From: Verrucomicrobiota bacterium
GTDB taxonomy: Bacteria > Verrucomicrobiota > Verrucomicrobiia > Opitutales > Opitutaceae
Reading direction: 5' to 3'
DNA: 8,091 nucleotides
NCBI GenBank assembly: GCA_023430825.1
Contig: JAEYYL010000015.1
Location: 1 to 8,091 of the forward strand
Positions within the stretch are counted from its first letter, which is position 1. Every line of letters begins with the position of its first letter. The position numbers were made by a program, and so were the translations under genes. Positions 1-4,186 of this stretch are shown here, piece after piece. The notes below the pieces were generated by a model. That model ran no database searches and had not been told where the DNA came from. It was given only the letters and a program-made list of their open reading frames with translations.

Positions 1-54
1 CGGCGGCAGCAGCATGGGGGTGTCGCGGTCGATGTTCTTGAAACGATACGCCAT
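1..54 (-). CDS. Probable IS1182/IS5-like transposase, N-terminal fragment (cut by window edge)
   Basis: Reading the minus strand from the ATG at 54-52 gives MAYRFKNIDRDTPMLLPP, which runs open to the window edge. This opening, an aromatic-basic start followed by RDTP and LLPP, resembles the N-terminus of IS1182-type (IS5/IS4 superfamily, DDE) transposases, which typically continue into a segment ending in a '(D/E)DHL' motif; that recognition is from memory. Only 18 codons are visible, so no catalytic residue can be seen and it is unknown whether the gene is intact. Upstream on the minus strand (75-55) there is a G-rich stretch but no clean AGGAGG. A chance open frame cannot be excluded, but the motif match makes a real gene the better reading. 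If correct, one end of an insertion sequence lies within roughly 60-145. Confidence 0.55.
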   Translation of the reverse strand, partial: MAYRFKNIDRDTPMLLPP

Positions 55-146
55 GCCGCCACCCGCTGCACCTCGCGTGCCGCGCTCACAGCGGAACTCG
101 AAAAAGTCCGACAGACTCTTAACCCGCATTCATCGCACTCCCGATT

Positions 147-249
147 GTCATCGCGAGCCCGAGGCTTGGCCGCCTGTGGCGGGAACGAGGGCGTGGCGAT
201 CCAGCTCGATGGATTGCTTCGTCGCTTCGCTCCTGCTCTCGCAATGACA
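147..249. repeat. Dispersed TCATTGCGAG-type palindromic repeat
   Basis: The outer arms TGTCATCGCGAG (147-158) and CTCGCAATGACA (238-249) are reverse complements with one mismatch. Inner arms GGCGATCC (195-202) and GGATTGCT (211-218) also pair, and a nested GC hairpin CCGCC-TGT-GGCGG lies at 170-182. The right half, read on the minus strand (TGTCATTGCGAG, then GAGCGAAGCGACGAAGCAA), is the wording of a repeat I recall in many copies across unrelated bacterial genomes, usually between genes. Its position in non-coding DNA beside a probable insertion sequence fits. No protein is expected from it; transcribed, it would form a long hairpin. Confidence 0.7.
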
Positions 250-365
250 GGATAGTTTGAGGGCAAGCCTCAGGGTGGAGTGGGTTCACCAGGAAGTGTG
301 AGCTATGCGGGTTAACGCGCCCGGTGCGGGTTGAAGCACCGCACTGCCTTTCGGGCCGCAAACGG

Positions 366-400
366 CAAAACGCCGCGCCGGAAGACCGGCGCGGCCGTTT
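366..400 (-). terminator. Rho-independent terminator of the DUF2383 gene, possibly bidirectional
   Basis: A perfect 10-bp stem GCCGCGCCGG (372-381) / CCGGCGCGGC (386-395) encloses a 4-base loop. On the minus strand it is followed by GTTTTGCC, giving a short T run about 50 bases past the stop codon of the minus-strand gene. On the plus strand the stem is followed by CGTTTGGTTGTTTA, so it could also stop plus-strand transcription. Outer bases AAACGG (360-365) and CCGTTT (395-400) could extend the pairing. Confidence 0.75.
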
Positions 401-410
401 GGTTGTTTAC

Positions 411-425
411 CTTGGAGTCGCGGCG
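411..425. repeat. Possible partial copy of the GGAGCCGCGGCG hairpin repeat
   Basis: CTTGGAGTCGCGGCG matches 14 of 15 bases of 4005-4019, the left half of the hairpin repeat found complete at 4007-4031 and 2852-2876. The right half is missing, so it cannot form the same hairpin. It lies between the terminator stem and the stop codon of the DUF2383 gene. It may be a decayed copy; a 15-base GC-rich match could also arise by chance. Confidence 0.35.
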
Positions 426-443
426 TCTGGGTTCCCTGCGCAC

Positions 444-908
444 TTACTTGTGCGCGTAGGCGACGCTGTCCCGAAGCTGTTTGATGCGATCGTGCGCTTC
501 CTGCACACCGGCAGCCTGGCGCTGCACGATCGTGCGAGTGTCCATGTCGAGCTCCGCGCCCTGGAGCGCCTCGCGATAATTCTTCACCGCGGCATCCTCG
601 CCGCGTTCGCACTCGGCGAGCACCGCATGCGGCTCGTTCGTCGTCACGGCGGACTTCACATTCATCCAGCCCCGATGCAGCGAGCCGCTGATCGAGCCAT
701 GCTTGTCCGGATCGCCGCCGAGTTCGCGCACCCGCTGTTGCAGTTCCGCGATGTAGTTGCCGCGCTGTGACGCGTAATGGGAAAACACGCGCGCGAGCTC
801 GGCATCCTTCGCATCCTTGGCCGCGGTCGAGAAGCCGTGCTGGCCGTCCTTGCACGTTTCGATGAGATCGTTGAGCACGCTGATGTTTTTGTCGTTGGAG
901 ATTTTCAT
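444..908 (-). CDS. PA2169/DUF2383 family ferritin-like four-helix-bundle protein
   Basis: The 154-residue product starts MKISNDKNISVLNDLIETCK and is soluble, highly charged and mostly helical. I recognise the PA2169/DUF2383 pattern: helix 1 at about 8-30 (VLNDLIETCKDGQHGF), helix 2 at about 35-64 ending ELGGDP, a GSISGSLHRGW linker (71-81), helix 3 at about 93-117 rich in glutamate (E99, E101, E104), and helix 4 at about 120-148 with EAHDRIKQLRD. The length agrees with the family. Members are ferritin-like bundles of uncertain function, often stress-associated; metal binding is not proven. There is no signal peptide or membrane segment, so it is likely cytoplasmic. The ATG at 908-906 is the natural start because family similarity begins within ten residues, but the minus-strand leader reads CCCTCCATTAAT with no Shine-Dalgarno sequence. 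The gene is transcribed alone, diverges from glyS and ends in a strong terminator. Confidence 0.88.
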   Translation of the reverse strand: MKISNDKNISVLNDLIETCKDGQHGFSTAAKDAKDAELARVFSHYASQRGNYIAELQQRVRELGGDPDKHGSISGSLHRGWMNVKSAVTTNEPHAVLAECERGEDAAVKNYREALQGAELDMDTRTIVQRQAAGVQEAHDRIKQLRDSVAYAHK

Positions 909-933
909 ATTAATGGAGGGTTCGAGTGAAGCA

Positions 934-956
934 GCGGCTGCCGATGGGCCAGCCGC
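934..956 (-). promoter_or_regulatory. Hairpin in the leader of the DUF2383 gene
   Basis: A perfect 7-bp stem, GCGGCTG (934-940) with CAGCCGC (950-956), encloses a 9-base loop. It lies about 26-48 bases upstream of the minus-strand start codon. It could be a 5' leader hairpin or an operator dyad, but nothing identifies a regulator, and GC-rich DNA makes such stems by chance. There is no T run, so it does not look like a terminator. Confidence 0.25.
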
Positions 957-1106
957 GCTGGATTTGCCCCCTTCTTTGCGTAACGCGTGCCACCGGGCCT
1001 TCCCTTCGTAATTCGCTCAACCCCCGCGATTAACTCGAAACACCCCCGCCCGTCCACGCGTGCGCGTTGCAAGATTCATCGCAAATCTCGCGCAGGATGC
1101 ACGGAC

Positions 1107-1276
1107 CTGCGGCGGAGCCGCAGGAAGCACCAAGCACCAACCTCCAAGCACCAATGAAGCTCCAAACTTCAATCCTCAAACCCCCGCGTCGCAGGCGGTG
1201 ATCGGTTGGAGGATGGGTTTCTGCTGTTTCACTGGAGCTTGGATCTTGGTGCTTGGTGCTTCGCGGCGAAGCCGCG
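1107..1276. repeat. Large fold-back repeat with CCAAGCACCAA arms
   Basis: The core is an imperfect inverted repeat: 1124-1158 pairs with 1228-1262 at 31 of 35 positions, of which the outer 17 (GAAGCACCAAGCACCAA and its complement) are perfect. The left arm contains CCAAGCACCAA twice in tandem (1130-1140, 1144-1154). Each arm is flanked outside by its own hairpin: CTGCGGC-gga-GCCGCAG (1107-1123) and CGCGGC-gaa-GCCGCG (1262-1276). I recall CCAAGCACCAA fold-backs as abundant intergenic repeats in Verrucomicrobiota and related bacteria. It ends 44 bases before the glyS start, so a glyS transcript starting upstream would carry it. Confidence 0.75.
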
Positions 1277-1319
1277 CCGCCTTGACCACATCCGCCGCGC
1301 CGTCCATCTCTCACAGGCT

Positions 1320-2846
1320 ATGTCCGACCACACCGCTCCCGCCGAAGTCTCCATGGACAACCTCGTCGCGCTCGCGAAGCGCCGCGGGTTCGTCTTCCAA
1401 TCCTCCGAGATCTACGGCGGTTTCAACGGTTTCTTCGACTACGGTCCGCTCGGCGTCGAGTTGAAGAAGAACATCCGCGATTGCTGGTGGGACGACATGG
1501 TCCGCCGCCGCGACGACGTCGTCGGCATCGAGACGTCGATCATCATGCACCCGAAGGTCTGGGAAGCCTCCGGCCACGTCGCCGGCTTCACCGACCCCCT
1601 CGTCGACTGCAAAGTCAGCAAGCAGCGCTTCCGCGCCGACCAGCTGTTCTGGGCGCCCGTCATCGTCGACGGCAAAACCGTCGGCTACGTCTCCGCTCTC
1701 GAATCCGAAAACACCACCGGCGAACTCCAGGCCGCCGCCGAATCCTTCAAACGCAAGAAAGCCATCCAGGGCACGCTCGCTCCCGTCGTCGCGAAGGACT
1801 TCACCGAAGCGCAGCCCGACGAAGTTGCGCTCATCCCCTCGCCCGCCACCGGCGAACCCGGCAGCCTCACCGAGCCGCGCTCCTTCAACATGATGTTCCA
1901 GACGAACGTCGGCGCGATGACTGACGGCTCCTCCGTCGCCTACCTCCGCCCCGAGACCGCGCAGGGCATGTTCGTCGACTTCAAGAACGTCGTCGACACC
2001 GGCCGCGTGAAACTCCCCTTCGGCATCGCCCAGGTCGGCAAGTCCTTCCGCAACGAAATCACGCCGCGCAACTTCATCTTCCGCTCCCGCGAGTTCGAGC
2101 AGATGGAGATGGAATATTTCATCCACGAAGACGCCGACTGGAAGAAAGCCCACGAGGAATGGATCGAATGGTGCAAAAACTGGCTCCTCTCCATCGGCCT
2201 CCCCGAGTCGCACCTCTCGCTTTACGAACACCCGAAGGAGAAACTCTCGTTCTACTCCCGCGGCACCGTCGACATCATGTTCAAATACCCGTTCGGCGTG
2301 CAGGAGCTCTGGGGCATCGCCGCCCGCGGCAACTACGATCTCACCCAACACGCCAACGCCTCCGGCAAACCGCAGGACATCTTCGACGAGGCCACGAAGA
2401 AGAAGTTCGTCCCGCACGTCATCGAGCCCGCCGTCGGCACCGACCGCATTTTCCTCGCCGTCCTCTGCGCCGCCTACGCGGAGGAGGACGTGAAGGACGA
2501 GAAGGGCAACGTCGAGAAACGCACCGTCCTCCGCCTCTCGCCGCGCATCGCCCCCGTTAAGGTCGCCGTGCTCCCGCTGCTCAAGAACAAGGAGCAGCTC
2601 GTCGGTCGCGCGAAGGAACTCTACGCGAAACTCAAGCGCCGCTACGCCGTGTTCTACGACGAAGCCGGCGCGATCGGCCGCCGCTACCGCCGCCAGGACG
2701 AGATTGGCACGCCGTGGTGCGTGACGATCGACTTCGACACGATCGAGAAGGACGGCACCTTCACGCTCCGCGACCGCGATTCGATGACGCAAAAACGCAT
2801 CACCGAGTCCGACCTCTTCGCGCTGCTGGACGAGCAGGTGTATTGA
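1320..2846 (+). CDS. glyS: Glycyl-tRNA synthetase, homodimeric (alpha2) class II type
   Basis: Charges tRNA-Gly with glycine using ATP in the cytoplasm. The 508-residue product is in the usual range for the alpha2 bacterial/eukaryotic-type enzyme, not the separate alpha and beta chains. The N-terminal segment has FDYGPLG (39-45) and the motif 1 region ETSIIMHPKVWEASGH (71-86). LTEPRSFNMMF (183-193) and LRPETAQGMF (209-218) follow, then motif 2 FRNEITPRNFIFRSREFEQME (243-263) and motif 3 EPAVGTDR (369-376). The C-terminal anticodon-binding domain covers about 408-505 (APVKVAVLPL, GRRYRRQDEIGTPWCVTID). The ATG at 1320 is preferred: the upstream frame back to 1206 is mostly repeat DNA, and family similarity begins near Met12 (1353), an alternative start. 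No Shine-Dalgarno is visible. The CxxC zinc-ribbon cysteines found in many relatives are absent; only Cys97 of the first pair remains. Confidence 0.96.
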   Translation: MSDHTAPAEVSMDNLVALAKRRGFVFQSSEIYGGFNGFFDYGPLGVELKKNIRDCWWDDMVRRRDDVVGIETSIIMHPKVWEASGHVAGFTDPLVDCKVSKQRFRADQLFWAPVIVDGKTVGYVSALESENTTGELQAAAESFKRKKAIQGTLAPVVAKDFTEAQPDEVALIPSPATGEPGSLTEPRSFNMMFQTNVGAMTDGSSVAYLRPETAQGMFVDFKNVVDTGRVKLPFGIAQVGKSFRNEITPRNFIFRSREFEQMEMEYFIHEDADWKKAHEEWIEWCKNWLLSIGLPESHLSLYEHPKEKLSFYSRGTVDIMFKYPFGVQELWGIAARGNYDLTQHANASGKPQDIFDEATKKKFVPHVIEPAVGTDRIFLAVLCAAYAEEDVKDEKGNVEKRTVLRLSPRIAPVKVAVLPLLKNKEQLVGRAKELYAKLKRRYAVFYDEAGAIGRRYRRQDEIGTPWCVTIDFDTIEKDGTFTLRDRDSMTQKRITESDLFALLDEQVY

Positions 2847-2890
2847 CAAACTGGAGCCGCGGCGCCCCCGCCGCGCCTTTTGTTTCAGGT
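2847..2890 (+). terminator. Rho-independent terminator of glyS
   Basis: A 7-bp stem CGCGGCG (2858-2864) / CGCCGCG (2869-2875) with a CCCC loop is followed by CCTTTTGTTT, starting 12 bases after the glyS stop. The stem is part of a 25-base unit repeated exactly at 4007-4031, so the terminator appears to be built from a dispersed hairpin repeat. It separates glyS from the convergent transporter gene. Confidence 0.75.
2852..2876. repeat. GGAGCCGCGGCG hairpin repeat, copy 1
   Basis: The 25 bases are identical to 4007-4031. The unit is TGGAGC followed by the stem CGCGGCG-CCCC-CGCCGCG and a final C. This copy is followed by a T run and probably serves as the glyS terminator. Units of this wording are, from memory, common short intergenic palindromes in Opitutaceae-like genomes. 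Confidence 0.75.
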
Positions 2891-2892
2891 AG

Positions 2893-2914
2893 GGCGAGGC
2901 GCGGTGACCTCGCC
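2893..2914. repeat. Second palindrome behind glyS
   Basis: GGCGAGG (2893-2899) and CCTCGCC (2908-2914) form a 7-bp stem with an 8-base loop, 17 bases beyond the first hairpin. Neither strand has a T run after it, so it is probably not a terminator on its own. It lies between the convergent ends of glyS and the transporter gene and may be another short dispersed palindrome. Confidence 0.45.
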
Positions 2915-2951
2915 TGCATTTACGCCTCAAATTGCGAGAAACACCGCCCCC

Positions 2952-3836
2952 TCACCCTTTCTTCGCCGCCTTCCCCCGCAGCACCAACACATTTCCTCCC
3001 ACGCACAGCGCGATGCCCGCCACCGTCGTCGCGTGCCACGCCATCCCTTCGAACGTCGTCGATAACACCACCGCCACGACCGGCACCATTGCCCCCACGT
3101 AGCCCGCGCGGTCCGCGCCGATCCGCCCGACCAGCGTCAAATACGCCCCGAACGCGATCACCGACCCGAACAGCGCCAGATACAGCAGCGAACCCACATA
3201 CGCCGGCGTCGCCGCAAACGTCCACTCTCGGCCAACCGCCAGCGCATACAACGCCACCGACACCGCGCCATACAACATCCCCCACGCGTTCGCCTGCATC
3301 ACCGGCAGCCCGTGCCGCTGATTCCGCGCCGACACCACGTTGCCCAGCGACGCCGACACCGTCGACACCAGCGCCAACGCCACACCGAGCCACACGCTCC
3401 CGCGACTCGTCCCATTGCCCAGCTCCGGCAGCAGCACCAGCCCCACGCCGCTCACTCCGAGCAGCGCCGCCAGGATCGTCGCCCGCACGAACTTTGTGCC
3501 GAGAAACACCCGCGTCGCCGCGATGTTCGAAAACGTCATCAGCGAGAAAATCAGCGCCACCAGCCCCGACGCGATCTGCTCTTCCGCCAGATAAACCAGC
3601 ACGTAGTTCAACCCGAACAGCAGCCCGCCCTGCAACGCCATCCACGCGTGTTCACGCACTGAATACGCGAGCCGCATCCGCCGCACCGCGCACCACGCGA
3701 ACAGCATCCCGCTCGCCAGCGCGAAACGATACGCCACCGACACCTCCGCCGGCACCGCGCCGAGCTGAAACGTGATCGCGAACCAGGTGGATCCCCAGAT
3801 CAGCACCGACGTGAGATAAAGCCCGAGATTGTTCAT
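2952..3836 (-). CDS. EamA-family (DMT superfamily) membrane transporter
   Basis: The 294-residue product is very hydrophobic with about ten predicted membrane helices, arranged as the two tandem EamA repeats typical of drug/metabolite transporters (about 3-136 and 147-287). Recognisable pieces are LIWGSTWFAI (12-21) in helix 1, the AEEQIASGLVALI segment (84-96), and SVIAFGAYLTLVGRIGADRAG (225-245) in repeat 2. The positive tail RGKAAKKG fits a cytoplasmic C-terminus. The family exports metabolites, amino acids or drugs across the inner membrane; the substrate cannot be read from sequence. The ATG at 3836 is chosen because GGAGG (3846-3842) stands five bases before it, the only clean Shine-Dalgarno among the complete genes here. 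A GTG at 3848 overlaps that site and is rejected. It converges with glyS and diverges from the SNF2 gene, so it is probably transcribed alone. Confidence 0.93.
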   Translation of the reverse strand: MNNLGLYLTSVLIWGSTWFAITFQLGAVPAEVSVAYRFALASGMLFAWCAVRRMRLAYSVREHAWMALQGGLLFGLNYVLVYLAEEQIASGLVALIFSLMTFSNIAATRVFLGTKFVRATILAALLGVSGVGLVLLPELGNGTSRGSVWLGVALALVSTVSASLGNVVSARNQRHGLPVMQANAWGMLYGAVSVALYALAVGREWTFAATPAYVGSLLYLALFGSVIAFGAYLTLVGRIGADRAGYVGAMVPVVAVVLSTTFEGMAWHATTVAGIALCVGGNVLVLRGKAAKKG

Positions 3837-3848
3837 GACCGCCTCCAC
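3837..3848 (-). promoter_or_regulatory. Ribosome binding site deciding the EamA start
   Basis: The minus strand reads GTGGAGGCGGTC immediately before ATG. GGAGG is complementary to the 16S rRNA 3' end and has ideal five-base spacing to the ATG at 3836-3834. This rules out the upstream in-frame GTG, which would lie inside the binding site. Confidence 0.8.
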
Positions 3849-4186
3849 TCAACGCCACCCGCCCCGCCAACGCACGCGCGCAATCGCTCCGCCGCAGGCG
3901 CAGCACCCGCGAAAAAACACGCTAACAGCAGAGTTCATCGCCCCACCCTCGCACACCGCCGCGACACCCCTCTGTCAGGAGCGGAACCTCGCTGACCGGC
4001 TCTCCTTGGAGCCGCGGCGCCCCCGCCGCGCTTTCCGCCTATCTACCCGAGCCGTCGCCTCTTCCCCAAAACGCGGCGAGGGCGCCGCCGTTCCATCACT
4101 ACCCCTCTCAACTCACCTCGCCCCCGCGCCCGCTCGCGCAAAAGTTGTCCCTCGCGCCGCTTCCGTGTAACGTCCTCCTTTCCTCC
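3849..4186. other. Divergent intergenic region between EamA gene and SNF2 gene
   Basis: These 338 bases contain no supported gene. They must include the promoters for the leftward transporter gene and the rightward helicase gene, but no confident -35/-10 pair was seen. The one clear structure is the 25-base hairpin repeat at 4007-4031. The last 16 bases before the helicase ATG are pyrimidine-rich (CGTCCTCCTTTCCTCC), with no Shine-Dalgarno. Confidence 0.6.
4007..4031. repeat. GGAGCCGCGGCG hairpin repeat, copy 2
   Basis: The 25 bases are identical to 2852-2876. The stem is CGCGGCG-CCCC-CGCCGCG. Only CTTTCC follows, so the T run is weak, and no gene ends nearby on the plus strand; this copy therefore looks like a free dispersed repeat. 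It is about 155 bases upstream of the SNF2 ATG and would lie in the leader if transcription starts further upstream. Confidence 0.75.

Larger units (their letters stand above)
55..443. other. Non-coding region between transposase start and DUF2383 gene
   Basis: No convincing gene is seen in these 389 bases. From left to right it holds the presumed leader and end of the insertion sequence (55 to about 145), a TCATTGCGAG-type palindrome (147-249), a small hairpin TGAGG-gcaag-CCTCA (258-272), another small hairpin CGGTGC/GCACCG (322-327 with 336-341), a strong terminator stem (372-395), and a partial repeat copy (411-425) just before the stop codon of the minus-strand gene. Short open frames here lack start signals and recognisable products. 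Confidence 0.7.
909..1319. other. Divergent intergenic region between DUF2383 gene and glyS
   Basis: These 411 bases must hold the promoters of both the minus-strand DUF2383 gene and plus-strand glyS, but no clear -35/-10 pair could be assigned. Visible structure: a hairpin GCGGCTG (934-940) / CAGCCGC (950-956) about 25-50 bases upstream of the DUF2383 start; an interrupted dyad at 1062-1093 (GCGCG, AGATT / AATCT, CGCGC); and the large fold-back repeat at 1107-1276. An open frame joined to glyS begins at 1206, but its first 38 codons are largely repeat DNA and are not counted as coding. No T-box or riboswitch signature is apparent before glyS. Confidence 0.65.

Noticed and set aside
305..345. 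Integron attC-like site around GTTAACGCGC and the CGGTGC/GCACCG stem
   Set aside because: The paired core sites expected of attC (RYYYAAC and GTRRRY at the ends of one fold-back) are not in the right arrangement, and no integrase or cassette layout is seen.
286..855. A 189-codon minus-strand frame overlapping the DUF2383 gene
   Set aside because: It is out of frame with the recognised family protein, is R/A/G-rich, and runs through the terminator hairpin.
1062..1093. Regulatory RNA or T-box leader before glyS
   Set aside because: Only an interrupted dyad is present; no T-box consensus, specifier loop or antiterminator was found.
1206..1319. N-terminal extension of glyS by 38 codons
   Set aside because: This stretch is mostly the right arm of the fold-back repeat and its flanking hairpin; family similarity begins only after Met1 at 1320.
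1311..2930. A 539-codon open frame on the minus strand opposite glyS
   Set aside because: Same codon-bias shadow effect; the product is a low-complexity mix of V, E, D, A, G and L without motifs, while the plus strand encodes an unmistakable GlyRS.
4145..4186. TTG start giving 14 extra residues to the SNF2 protein
   Set aside because: A good ATG follows at 4187, the extra residues look non-coding, and there is no ribosome binding site before the TTG.
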